Below are positions 16,231 through 24,394 of a DNA stretch of 64,000 nt, piece by piece (within the stretch, counting starts at the first letter, position 1; the number at the start of each line of letters is the position of its first letter). The notes below the pieces were generated by a model that had not been told where the DNA came from, did no database searches, and saw nothing but the letters and a program-made list of their open reading frames with translations. This stretch comes from Bacillus sp. HNG (GTDB taxonomy: Bacteria > Bacillota > Bacilli > Bacillales > Bacillaceae_L). The translations under genes and the position numbers were made by a program. The stretch covers positions 62,001 to 126,000 of the forward strand of contig NZ_QUQV01000008.1 in assembly GCF_003400205.1 (NCBI RefSeq), read 5' to 3'.

Positions 16231-16755
16231 TTGGAACAAAGAAATATCCCAGAAGTAAGGATTGAACCATGGGTTGAAAACGATCTCAATTTACTTCATC
16301 TTCTAAATGCTCCTGAGATGACAGTACACTTTGGAGGTCCCGAGACAGAGGAAAAAGTCATAGCTCGTCATAATCGTTACTGTGAGATCGCAGAAAAGGG
16401 AACTGGACGTATGTTTAAGATTCTTTTACTTCCAAATCTCGAAGCCGTTGGTAGTGTCGGCTATTGGGATACGGTTTGGCAGGGTAAACCTGTTTATGAG
16501 ATAGGTTGGAGTGTTTTAGCATCATATCAAGGCAGAGGGATAGCTACGAATGCAACAGCCAAAGCCATTGCTACTATTGATTCTGAAAAGAAGCATAGTT
16601 TCATTCATGCTTTCCCTAAAATCACCAACCCCGCTTCTAATGCAATTTGCCGCAAGCTCGGTTTCTCGCTTATCGGTGAATGTGATTTTGAATATCCCAT
16701 TGGTAGTTTAATAAGATGTAATAACTGGGTGTTAGCAGTTAGTGAAAATGAATAA
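16231..16755 (+). CDS. GNAT family N-acetyltransferase
   Basis: 174-residue acetyltransferase. EIGWSVLASYQGRGIATNAT includes the acetyl-CoA loop QGRGIA, and NPASNAICRKLGFSLIGECD is motif B. The start RIEPWVENDLNLLHLLNAPE and the MTVHFGGPE segment place it in the RimJ/L-like branch. The frame can begin at GTG 16219, but AAGGGG touches that codon; TTG at 16231 is better spaced and preferred, though not certain. The promoter at 16107-16135 and a short tandem repeat precede it. Substrate unknown. Confidence 0.82.
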   Translation: MEQRNIPEVRIEPWVENDLNLLHLLNAPEMTVHFGGPETEEKVIARHNRYCEIAEKGTGRMFKILLLPNLEAVGSVGYWDTVWQGKPVYEIGWSVLASYQGRGIATNATAKAIATIDSEKKHSFIHAFPKITNPASNAICRKLGFSLIGECDFEYPIGSLIRCNNWVLAVSENE

Positions 16756-16993
16756 TAGATTTCATAAACTACCTGCAAAGTCCAAAAGGAATAAACTTCT
16801 CTTGTGCTTATCCTTAAAGGGTTAATCCTCTTAGATCACCGCACTTATTAGTTGAATAACTGCTTACATTTGTATCCGATTTTCCTTATTAAATGTATGG
16901 TTCTGTTAAAGAATTATGTTGGAATTGATTATTTCACTGCAGTATTGGTTATTACAAAAAATATCATTTTATATTTAGTGCGGAGGATTATAG

Positions 16994-17305
16994 ATGATTA
17001 TACATTGGATTTCCTTATTCATTGTTATATGCTTCTTAGCGTTCTCATATTATAAACGATATTCGCTTAAAACAAGACTATCCTATTTAGGTGCACTTTT
17101 TTTATTATCATTCATTATGGTACTTCCTATATTTGGACTTTCATTTTTCACATTAATTGGGATGTTTTTTCTTGAGAAGATATGGGTTTTATTGGCGGCA
17201 ATATTACTTATTGAGGCAGCGATAAACAAGAATGGTAAAATAGTTAGATTTATTTTTGCGGTTGTTTCCATTGTTATTTACTTTTTTATCCGAAAGTTCA
17301 TTTAA
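16994..17305 (+). CDS. Small membrane protein, unknown function
   Basis: 103-residue protein that is almost entirely hydrophobic, with about four helices (residues 4-20, 30-50, 53-75 and 84-101) and short basic loops (KRYSLKTR, KNGK, RKF). GGAGG lies 7 bases before the ATG. I do not recognise the family. It is followed, 95 bases on, by the gene for a 30-residue amphipathic peptide on the same strand, so the two may work together (for example peptide plus membrane immunity protein), but this is speculation from position alone. Confidence 0.6.
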   Translation: MIIHWISLFIVICFLAFSYYKRYSLKTRLSYLGALFLLSFIMVLPIFGLSFFTLIGMFFLEKIWVLLAAILLIEAAINKNGKIVRFIFAVVSIVIYFFIRKFI

Positions 17306-17399
17306 AAGTCCAATAAGAATTCTGGTATGTTAGCTTAACAACTTAAATCAAAAAAGCGTTAATCCTTCCTGAATTTACTTATATAAAGGAGCTGATTAA

Positions 17400-17492
17400 G
17401 TGGATGTTATTATTGGAATTTTACGTGTAATTGGCGATTTCGCAGCAGCTGTTGCAACTGCTGCTATAAGCAAATTTCATGATAAAAAATGA
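17400..17492 (+). CDS. 30-residue amphipathic peptide, delta-toxin/PSM-like candidate
   Basis: GTG start, then DVIIGILRVIGDFAAAVA and TAAISKFHDKK before TGA. AAAGGAG sits 8 bases upstream, an excellent ribosome site. The peptide would be one helix: a hydrophobic Ile/Val/Ala body and a Lys/His C-terminal end, with no signal peptide. Spacing of IGD-F and SKF--KK resembles the IGD-L and NKF-KK pattern of staphylococcal delta-toxin, so a phenol-soluble-modulin-like, leaderless-bacteriocin-like or type I toxin-like role is possible. The similarity is weak and could be chance. Confidence 0.55.
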   Translation: MDVIIGILRVIGDFAAAVATAAISKFHDKK

Positions 17493-17562
17493 ACAAAAAA
17501 TGAATTTCCCTTATTTGGGTTATCTGTTTAAATTAGACCATTTTTCCTCTAGAAATTTGAAA

Positions 17563-17907
17563 CTACCTTGCCTTATATTTTTGCTTCGTTAGATGATAGC
17601 TACGTCCAATCAGATCATATATAATTCCCTCTGGAATGGTACCATCAAGAATAATGGAATTCCAATGATCTTTATTAAAATGAAAAGCAGGAACTATTGA
17701 AGAATAATTCTGTCGATAGAAATCCAACCAATCGGGTTCACATTTCAGGTTAATCCAAATATGGTCCTCTTTTTTAAATATCCATGCGAAAACTTTATTG
17801 TTTTCTTTATGTCGCATTAATGTCCAGTTTTTATCATTAAATGGATAATCTTCATAAGTGTTTTCCAAGTTCAAACAGTATTCAATTACTTCTTTTCTCG
17901 TTTTCAA
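17563..17907 (-). CDS. MmcQ/YjbR family protein
   Basis: 114-residue protein of the MmcQ/YjbR family, a small alpha-beta domain with a CyaY-like, possibly DNA-binding fold. Signatures: KTRKEVIEYCLNLENTYEDY with PF at the start, KVFAWIF, INLKCEPDWLDFYRQNYSS, PAFHFNKDHWNSIILDG and IYDLIGRSYHLT. Length is normal. The TTG start at 17907 follows GAGGTG. The function is not established. Convergent with the peptide gene. Confidence 0.85.
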   Translation of the reverse strand: MKTRKEVIEYCLNLENTYEDYPFNDKNWTLMRHKENNKVFAWIFKKEDHIWINLKCEPDWLDFYRQNYSSIVPAFHFNKDHWNSIILDGTIPEGIIYDLIGRSYHLTKQKYKAR

Positions 17908-18004
17908 TTTTCACACCTCTTCAACATTCACGTGTGCAATCCTTTCTAAATACAAGGTAACTGATTAACTCAATTCAATAGGTCGAACAACGCTATTTTT
18001 CACT

Positions 18005-18706
18005 TTAATTTTTTATTTGCATCAAGCTTGTCCAGAGAAAGTCTTCTCCTAATACGTCATTTGGTTGTATAATCTTTTTCATTTTCCTAAATTCCTTAAT
18101 GGTAAAATCCGTTTCAAATATTTCTCTTAGTCTCTCTTCCCTATAGCCTATTCCTCTTTTTAGGCTTTTCTCTTTATACACATCCCAATCGGATGTGGCC
18201 AATGCTCCATCTGTATTAAAACAAACAAGTGCAAAATGTCCGTCTGGCTTTAAAGCTCTTTTTATGATTTCGATGTAGGTTAAACGTCTATGGGGGGCTA
18301 AATGATGAAATAGTCCACATTCATATATAAAATCATAAGAATGTGGCTCGAATTCAAAGTCAAAAAGAGATGTGCAGTGAAAATCAATATTTACTCCTTC
18401 CGCATCCGCTCTTTCCTTTCCCCAATTTATTGCGTTTTCGGCAATATCTAAAGCATCTACTTTACAACCGTTTTTAGCCATATAAATCGCATTTCTCCCG
18501 GGTCCACATCCCACTTCCAACACACGTCTAGGAGCAAGTCCGGTATTAAAGTACTCTACTAAATTCTCATCAGGTCCATTTACCTTAAAAAAAGGAATCT
18601 CCTTGGTTCGATCCTCATAAAAATGTTCCCAAAACTCCTTTGGCTCTCGTAAAAAGTCATCCAACATTTCTAATAAATCATCATAATTTAAGATCGCTTT
18701 CTTCAC
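18005..18706 (-). CDS. Class I SAM-dependent methyltransferase
   Basis: 233-residue methyltransferase with the Rossmann-type SAM fold. Motif I is RVLEVGCGPGRNAIYMAKNG, followed by the acidic KVDALDIAENA (motif II) and FDFIYECGLFHHL-type motif IV (SYDFIYECGLFHHLAPHRRL). The C-terminal half holds ALKPDGHFALVCFN. The frame opens at 18727, but AAAGGGGG lies 7 bases before GTG 18706, which is preferred. The substrate is unknown; such proteins often methylate small molecules or act in tellurite/thiol resistance. Monocistronic. Confidence 0.85.
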   Translation of the reverse strand: MKKAILNYDDLLEMLDDFLREPKEFWEHFYEDRTKEIPFFKVNGPDENLVEYFNTGLAPRRVLEVGCGPGRNAIYMAKNGCKVDALDIAENAINWGKERADAEGVNIDFHCTSLFDFEFEPHSYDFIYECGLFHHLAPHRRLTYIEIIKRALKPDGHFALVCFNTDGALATSDWDVYKEKSLKRGIGYREERLREIFETDFTIKEFRKMKKIIQPNDVLGEDFLWTSLMQIKN

Positions 18707-18788
18707 CAAACTTCCCCCTTTAAACATTCACTTAACCACCCATGATTAGTAGAGCATTTGCTAACAAATATGCCGCGAAGCCGGTATT

Positions 18789-19250
18789 TTAAGAAGGGAA
18801 ATACTCCATGGGCTCCGTACAATGAACGTATCCATTTTTCTGATAATAATGAATCGATTCATCGCTTGGCCATACAATAACAAATTCAAAATTGTTTTCT
18901 TTAATCCATTCATTGATTGTGCTTATCACTTTACTTCCAATACCCGCATTTCTATATTCTGGAACGGTATAAACATTTGTCATATAAGCAAATGGATAGG
19001 TTGTTCTACCTGGGCGTGGAACTTTTTGAATCAATTCTATGTAAATATGAGAAGTAATTTTCCCATGATCCTCCGCAACCCAGATGAACCATTGACCACT
19101 ATTCATTGCTTTCTCTAAAAATAGTTGACATTCCTTTTCAAAGTCATCGTATGATTCATTCTTTTTACTTTCATCATACTCAATTGTGAAATCCCAACGC
19201 ATCCTTATTAATTGTTTAATATCTTTTGTCTCAGCAAGTCTTATTTCCAT
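18789..19250 (-). CDS. GNAT family N-acetyltransferase
   Basis: 153-residue GNAT. The start EIRLAETKDIKQLIRMRWDF is a common GNAT N-terminus. The acetyl-CoA loop is VPEYRNAGIGSKVISTINEW (about residues 96-115). FVIVWPSDESIHYYQKNGYV is motif B. AAGGAA precedes the ATG weakly. The closest family resemblance is to acetyltransferases acting on small amines. It stands alone beside the methyltransferase, 83 bases upstream on the same strand, so a common transcript is possible. Confidence 0.85.
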   Translation of the reverse strand: MEIRLAETKDIKQLIRMRWDFTIEYDESKKNESYDDFEKECQLFLEKAMNSGQWFIWVAEDHGKITSHIYIELIQKVPRPGRTTYPFAYMTNVYTVPEYRNAGIGSKVISTINEWIKENNFEFVIVWPSDESIHYYQKNGYVHCTEPMEYFPS

Positions 19251-19441
19251 TGATAAATTCCTTTCCGTAATCTACTCTTCTGAATAACAGTCTTGCCCTT
19301 AAACACCTATATTTCACCTATTTCGACATAAGAGCTTTCTAGCTTAACTTTAACATAATTTGCCAAATAATCCTTATAAAATATAAGGCTATTTTCTAAA
19401 TGATTGTTATTAATAACTTAAAGTTTATTGGTGGAACTAGG

Positions 19442-19687
19442 GTGATTTCCGCTTCTGGCACTCGCTTTCCGCGGGCGATCCTCAAGCCTCCTCAGGCCTA
19501 CACGATGTAGGTCACGAAGCCGTTGCCACAGGACGTGGCGCTCTTAGGCTTCGAACATTAATTTCTCACTGCGGGGTCTCGCTTGGCTCGTTATTCCCGC
19601 AGGACGTTGAGTTTTCTTCCTTGAAACTACACCGCACGAAGAAAATGCCTGCATTTTCGAGGATCTCGCGCCATACGCTCCAATCAC
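19442..19687. repeat. MITE-like repeat, copy A (long form)
   Basis: Begins GTGATTTCCGC and ends AATCAC, with the core blocks CTTTCCGCGGGCGATCC, GGGGTCTCGCTTGGCTCG, TTCCCGCAGGACGTTGAGTT, ACACCGCACGAAGAAAATGC and ATTTTCGAGGATCTCG. It matches copy B (23418-23594) base for base over long stretches but carries about 70 extra bases (about 19494-19567), which include the hairpin CCTACACGATGTAGG. It has no coding capacity of its own. Confidence 0.85.
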
Positions 19688-19853
19688 TAGAGAGAACACC
19701 TATGTGTCTAATAATATACCTATTAATATCTATAACAAAAACTACAAAGTTTGCGAAAATAGCAAAAAATAAAGACCATCCTATGAATGATCTCTGAATT
19801 TCTGACTCTTTAGATGAAGAAGTTTGATTTTGCTCATGTTGCTTTTTCCCCCC
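19562..19853 (-). other. Open frame continuing past the stop of the membrane-protein gene
   Basis: Directly after the TAG that ends the gene at 19854, the same frame stays open for about 97 codons. It reads GGKKQHEQNQTSSSKESEIQ, then a hydrophobic helix SFIGWSLFFAIFANFVVFVI and DINRYIIRHIG, and then runs into repeat copy A. There is no ATG, GTG or TTG with a ribosome site. This looks like the former C-terminus of the upstream gene, cut off by an amber mutation and by repeat insertion, but readthrough cannot be excluded. Confidence 0.45.
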
Positions 19854-20426
19854 CTATCTTCGGGTAAAAAATGCATGGAGGACTTTAAAAGCAGAGATGC
19901 TCACTTTTTTCCAAATCCAGCTATACAATAAGGAAAAGGAAAACGTCCCGAGAATTACTATACTATTAAAATGAGATGTTACCGATGGTCCCAGTATTGG
20001 AAACTTTACTACATATAATAAAAAACTTATTCCTAGTGTCAAACATAGTCCCGCAAATAGAATAATAAATAGGCTTTTCTTTACATACTTAAGACCAATA
20101 CCTAAACTGAGTCCTAATAAGCCTGTAGTAAATATGAACACCAATAGCTCACTTGGTTGGAGCAGGGCTAATAGAAAAATAGTTACGAAGTATGTCATCA
20201 CACCTATTCTGATTGACATGAGGCTAGCAAGCACAAGAGGACCCGTGCTCATCATGCTTAGGACATAACCAATACCCGTAAATATACCCGCTGATTGAAA
20301 AATAACGGCTAATGAACCTAAAATAGCACCGACAACAATCCGCGTTGTCTTAGTATACCTATCAATTGATGGAATTAGTTCCTCTCCCCACACACTAGAT
20401 GTTACTTTTTTGAAAAATGACCTCAT
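19854..20426 (-). CDS. Polytopic membrane protein, unknown function (possibly truncated)
   Basis: 190-residue protein with about five to six hydrophobic helices (residues 28-50, 53-75, 78-95, 96-112, 116-137 and 150-170), after a cytoplasmic N-terminus SVWGEELIPSIDRYTKTTRI. The Gly-rich helices recall ECF-transporter S components or YybS-like proteins, but I cannot assign it. The frame continues past the TAG stop for a further helix (19562-19853), so the present gene may be a shortened version. The ATG at 20426 has only a weak purine-rich site (GGGGGTGTAAG). Confidence 0.6.
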   Translation of the reverse strand: MRSFFKKVTSSVWGEELIPSIDRYTKTTRIVVGAILGSLAVIFQSAGIFTGIGYVLSMMSTGPLVLASLMSIRIGVMTYFVTIFLLALLQPSELLVFIFTTGLLGLSLGIGLKYVKKSLFIILFAGLCLTLGISFLLYVVKFPILGPSVTSHFNSIVILGTFSFSLLYSWIWKKVSISAFKVLHAFFTRR

Positions 20427-20609
20427 CTTACACCCCCATAATAGGTAAATGCAGGTAGGAAGAAGATTATGCCAGAAATTGAATAAAGATAACTTGTCCT
20501 TTTTTCAGGAACATTCCAAGTCTTTGAGATGCTGCACCCCAAATAGGTACTATTAGAACCTTCCTAATCATATTCTGATAAAAGAATACGATGAGAAGGG
20601 GTGTAAAGT

Positions 20610-22037
20610 TTGTTGAGAAAAGTTAAAGTTCGTTTACGTCCCGTAGTAAATCGGATCAATTTACCCACTGTTATAAAATCCACTATACTTCCAGGTGACC
20701 TCACCGAAAGACTATTTATTGCAACACAGGTTGGAGAAATCTTTTACATAGGAAACGGTGAAATTAGACTTTTTTTAGATATTCGCTCCCGAACTCTAAA
20801 ACTAGGTACTTCTGAACCTGGTGTATCTGGTCGTGGATATGATGAACGTGGATTGCTAGGACTAGCGTTTCATCCCCGATTTTTTAACAACGGTTTGTTT
20901 TATCTTCATTATTCAGTGGCTGGCACACAAGGTCCAGGTGCTCTTTCTGAATCTTTCAAACCGAACCCGTGTGATCCTAAAACGTTAAACCTAAGGTGGA
21001 CAAATAGAGACACTCAATATGATCATATTGATACGGTTGAAGAATGGATTTTACAATCGAATGGTCAACCTCAAAAACGACGGACGTTACTTAACCTAAG
21101 AAGACCATTTTTTAATCATAATGGTGTCAATAGCTTAAACTTTTCACCTGAAACAGGAAAGCTTGTTTTAACAACCGGAGATGGTGGATTAGGCTATGAC
21201 CCGTTTAATTTAAGTCAAGATGAAATGGAAATCGCGGGTAAAATCATTGAAATTGATGTTGAGATACATACATCTATTGATACTCCACCCGTCGTCACAC
21301 GTTTTGATGAACTACCGGTACCTATTCAGGAAACACTTACGCTCATGGCCAAAGGCGTTCGCAACATACCAGGGATTTCGTTTCAAAGGCATCAACATCA
21401 ATATATAAAATATGTGGGGAATGTCGGACAGGATTTAGTAGAATCGATTTTTTCATTCATTCATTACAAACCAATCCCAGTTACTCAAATTGTGCGACAA
21501 GGGGACATGTCAACTAATCAAGATGGATTTATAAATTTTGGATGGCGAGGGTGGGAAGGTGCTTTTCCTACTTCGATGATAAGAAGCTGCACTGAAAATC
21601 AAAAGTTGGATGAAAAAGTGGTTGCTTATTACCATGAAGCCATACAAACTTCAGTGAGGCGAATTCATCCATTAACTAGTTATTTTCATAAAGATGCACG
21701 CTCCGATAAGTTTGCGGGAACTGCACTTACAGGTGTCCAACCATATATGGGGAAAGGAATCCCTTCTCTAACGGGAAGTGTGGTGTTTACCGACATTGCC
21801 CGGAAGGAGGAATCTCTAACTCCGGTAAGAGGTGCTTTAGCTTATACGACGGTAAGACCAGATTGTAAGCTAAGTGATTTTCAAGTGATCGAAATTGACT
21901 ATGATTTTGGTCCTCAATCTGCTTATTACGTAAGCTTGGGAACGAATCTAGACCAAACTAGATTATTTTTAGGCGTTTATGGTTCAATGAATGTAAGTGA
22001 ATTAAACCAAGGTACTGTATTTGAGCTGATTCCATGA
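20610..22037 (+). CDS. Glucose/sorbosone-dehydrogenase-like beta-propeller protein
   Basis: 475-residue protein of the soluble PQQ-dependent glucose/sorbosone dehydrogenase family. DLTERLFIATQVGEIFYIGN opens the propeller; YDERGLLGLAFHPRFFNNGL (about residues 78-97) is the most conserved block; HNGVNSLNFSPETGKLVLTT with GDGG follows, and GFINFGWRGWEGAFPT is late. It has no signal peptide, which is unusual because PQQ enzymes normally act outside the membrane; similar signal-less proteins occur in Bacillus and have no proven activity. The TTG start at 20610 follows GAAGGGGTG. Strong terminator at 22043-22068. Confidence 0.78.
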   Translation: MLRKVKVRLRPVVNRINLPTVIKSTILPGDLTERLFIATQVGEIFYIGNGEIRLFLDIRSRTLKLGTSEPGVSGRGYDERGLLGLAFHPRFFNNGLFYLHYSVAGTQGPGALSESFKPNPCDPKTLNLRWTNRDTQYDHIDTVEEWILQSNGQPQKRRTLLNLRRPFFNHNGVNSLNFSPETGKLVLTTGDGGLGYDPFNLSQDEMEIAGKIIEIDVEIHTSIDTPPVVTRFDELPVPIQETLTLMAKGVRNIPGISFQRHQHQYIKYVGNVGQDLVESIFSFIHYKPIPVTQIVRQGDMSTNQDGFINFGWRGWEGAFPTSMIRSCTENQKLDEKVVAYYHEAIQTSVRRIHPLTSYFHKDARSDKFAGTALTGVQPYMGKGIPSLTGSVVFTDIARKEESLTPVRGALAYTTVRPDCKLSDFQVIEIDYDFGPQSAYYVSLGTNLDQTRLFLGVYGSMNVSELNQGTVFELIP

Positions 22038-22042
22038 TTTTT

Positions 22043-22075
22043 AGCAGGTGTTATTTTAACACCTGCTTTTGTGTT
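22043..22075 (+). terminator. Terminator after the beta-propeller gene
   Basis: AGCAGGTGTTA pairs with TAACACCTGCT, then TTTTGTGTTTTTT. It also lies just past the convergent uppP stop. Confidence 0.85.
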
Positions 22076-22077
22076 TT

Positions 22078-22893
22078 TTAGAAGAAGATTAGCAGCAATG
22101 CACCAACGATGAAACAATAGTAGGTGAAATAAACTAGTTTTCCGTTCTTCATAATTCCCATAAACCATCTCATCGCAAAATAAGTCATGAAAAGTGTTGC
22201 GATAAATGCTGCTAAATATGGAACGGCCAAGTCAGCTTTATTCGATTCATTCATAAAATCGGAAAAGCCAAGTATAACCCCTCCGACACTTACTGGAATA
22301 TACAACATAAATGAAAATCGAAGCGCAGTTTCTTGTTTCATTCCAACAGCAATCGATGAAATAATGGTTGCACCAGAGCGACTAATTCCGGGAGTTAAGG
22401 CAACAGCCTGACCTAAACCTACAATGAACGCATCTTTCCATGTGAGATTACGGTCTTCTTTATACCCTTTCATATTCCGAATCAACCACAGGGCAATCCC
22501 TGTTACGAATAACATCAACGCAATTGTTGTCATACTGACATTTTCTGCGATATAATCACTTAGCAAAAAACCAAGGACTCCAGCAGGAATCGTTCCAACC
22601 ACGATATAGCAAGCAAAGAGAAAGTCGCTTTTAAAACGCTGTTCTCTCGTTTTCAAATAATTAATTGTATTCATGATAAGCCTTGCAATATCTTGCCTGT
22701 AGATAAATACGATCGCTAGTAGTGAAGCGGTATTTGTTAAGATAGCAAAAGTAAATCCTTGTTCACCAAGACCCAGTAATTCACTGGCAATCATGACATG
22801 GCCACTAGACGACACAGGAATAGGTTCTGTAAAACCTTGAACGATTCCTATAATAATCATTTTAAGTATATATATAAACTCCGATTCTCCCAT
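22078..22893 (-). CDS. uppP: Undecaprenyl-diphosphatase UppP/BacA
   Basis: Integral membrane phosphatase that converts undecaprenyl diphosphate to the monophosphate lipid carrier for peptidoglycan synthesis; extra copies give bacitracin resistance. The two signature loops are present: GFTEPIPVSSSGH (residues 20-32) and TPGISRSGATI (about 167-177). About eight helices; 271 aa is normal. The frame opens at 22917, but GGAGG lies 5 bases before the ATG at 22893. Monocistronic; probably one of several paralogues, as usual in Bacillus. Confidence 0.93.
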   Translation of the reverse strand: MGESEFIYILKMIIIGIVQGFTEPIPVSSSGHVMIASELLGLGEQGFTFAILTNTASLLAIVFIYRQDIARLIMNTINYLKTREQRFKSDFLFACYIVVGTIPAGVLGFLLSDYIAENVSMTTIALMLFVTGIALWLIRNMKGYKEDRNLTWKDAFIVGLGQAVALTPGISRSGATIISSIAVGMKQETALRFSFMLYIPVSVGGVILGFSDFMNESNKADLAVPYLAAFIATLFMTYFAMRWFMGIMKNGKLVYFTYYCFIVGALLLIFF

Positions 22894-22945
22894 TTTGTCC
22901 TCCACATTCAAACTCAAAAGTTTGTTATTTCTGTCGCTTAGTATA

Positions 22946-23353
22946 TCATCGCTTCCTACTTTTTGTCATACCAATGGAGAATTTCGTAAACCCTAATTCT
23001 GTATAGTAGGGCTCCAAACCTTCTACACACATCAGTTGAGGAATCACTTTATTTTGCTCACAATGGTTTACGATTCGGTTTACTATTTCTCTCCCAATTC
23101 CTTTGGACTGATAACTTGGCAAAACACCCACTCCACAAATTATTGCGGTAATAACACCATCAGAAATGACACGTCCCATACCTACTAATTGTTCACCCTC
23201 AAAAGCATAGACTGCATACCAACTCTGTATACACATTCTTTCTAAATCATGAACGCTTAACTTTAAGGAATTCCAACCTAGAGACTCGTATAAATTCCAT
23301 AATTGCTCGAAATCTTCTGGGGGCTGTATCGTATACTCGATCTTTTTTTTCAC
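22946..23353 (-). CDS. GNAT family N-acetyltransferase
   Basis: 135-residue compact GNAT. GVGVLPSYQSKGIGREIVNR carries the acetyl-CoA loop, and YYTELGFTKFSIGM is motif B; LYESLGWNSLKLSVHDLERM is the N-terminal helix pair common in this short subgroup. The frame is open upstream to 23476, but those codons are made by repeat copy B; GGAGG 7 bases before GTG 23353 marks the true start. Very like the GNAT at 25474-25884 in size and layout. Substrate unknown. Confidence 0.84.
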   Translation of the reverse strand: MKKKIEYTIQPPEDFEQLWNLYESLGWNSLKLSVHDLERMCIQSWYAVYAFEGEQLVGMGRVISDGVITAIICGVGVLPSYQSKGIGREIVNRIVNHCEQNKVIPQLMCVEGLEPYYTELGFTKFSIGMTKSRKR

Positions 23354-23417
23354 ATAAGCACCTCCATTTTCAAAAAACAAGGCACATTTCCAATGATTGT
23401 TGCTTTTAAAACATAGC

Positions 23418-23594
23418 GTAATTTCCGCTCCTGATACTCGCTTTCCGCGGGCGATCCGCAAGCCTCCTCGCTTCACTGCAGGGTCTCGCTTGGCTCGCTA
23501 TTCCCGCAGGACGTTGAGTTTGCTTCCTTGAAACTACACCGCACGAAGAAAATGCCTGCATTTTCGAGGATCTCGTACCATCCGCTGAAATTAC
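23418..23594. repeat. MITE-like repeat, copy B
   Basis: Bounded by inverted ends GTAATTTCCGC and GCTGAAATTAC. The interior is nearly identical to copy A minus its 70-base insert. It lies just upstream of the GNAT gene and creates a spurious N-terminal extension of that frame. Confidence 0.85.
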
Positions 23595-23666
23595 AGGAAG
23601 GCTAATATACTATGTCCTTTCACACAATCATATCCAAAACAAAACCATACTTACACAAGTAAATCA

Positions 23667-24089
23667 CTAACTATAAAACTCCATATGTGATTTTTCCGCT
23701 TTGTAATAATCTAGCCTGTCTTGTAAAGTACCTGTATGAAATTCAAACTTATGTCCGTCAGGGTCTGTAAAGTAAATTGATTTTTTATCTCTTTCGTCCC
23801 TTGTACGACCTGGTAGAATGTTTACATTCAGTTTCTTTAGTTTATGGTACATCTGATCAAAATCTTTTTCTTCTATCGTAAATGCTATATGTGTGTATGA
23901 TTGGCTAATCTCATTACGAGGAATATCTCTTTCCACATTAAGGGCGAGCCATATCCCATTTAAATCAAAATAGGCAGTGCTTCTTCCCTTTACTAACAAC
24001 TTTGCATCGAATACATTCTTATAAAATTCAATGGAATCTTCTAAATTTGAAACTGAAAATAAAAAATGATTAAGACCTTTTACTGACAC
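23667..24089 (-). CDS. fosB: FosB metallothiol transferase (fosfomycin resistance)
   Basis: 140-residue VOC-fold enzyme that opens the fosfomycin epoxide with bacillithiol (or cysteine), using a divalent metal. Nearly every conserved block of Bacillus FosB is present: [86 protein letters not shown]. Metal ligands are His8, His67 and Glu116. Length is exact. An intrinsic chromosomal copy is usual in bacilli, so transfer need not be invoked. Confidence 0.95.
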   Translation of the reverse strand: MSVKGLNHFLFSVSNLEDSIEFYKNVFDAKLLVKGRSTAYFDLNGIWLALNVERDIPRNEISQSYTHIAFTIEEKDFDQMYHKLKKLNVNILPGRTRDERDKKSIYFTDPDGHKFEFHTGTLQDRLDYYKAEKSHMEFYS

Positions 24090-24394
24090 CCTATCACCTC
24101 ATTTTTAGACTTTTTTTATCTTATCATGCACTTGTATTGCCTTTGGGTGATTCAGTTAGAACAAATACAAGTAATCCATTAGAGGTAAAGTGATCGGAAC
24201 AATAACAAGTGTTGTAATGTACCTCATACCTTTATTCTATTATTAAATACATTAGTTGAAGAGTCACTTCATTTTTCTCATTGTGACAAAAATGTTAGAT
24301 AGAACGGTTATTTGTAAGAAGAATCGATGGTGACCTTACGTCCAATCTTATTAGATCAAAAAGAAAAAACGATTACCCGATATCGTAATCGCCT
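24090..24394. other. Intergenic region without a recognised gene
   Basis: About 300 bases between fosB and the deacetylase gene. Apart from the terminator at 24363-24391 I see no ORF with a ribosome site and no repeat. It must contain the fosB promoter, which I cannot place with confidence. Confidence 0.4.
24363..24391 (-). terminator. Terminator of the deacetylase gene
   Basis: On minus, GCGATTAC pairs with GTAATCG across the loop GATATCG, followed by TTTTTT. Confidence 0.8.

Noticed and set aside
19562-19853. Separate small membrane-protein gene
   Set aside because: No ATG, GTG or TTG start with a ribosome site in that frame; treated as a continuation of the upstream gene.
23354-23476. 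N-terminal extension of the GNAT at 22946
   Set aside because: It is encoded by repeat copy B; GTG 23353 has GGAGG at the right distance.
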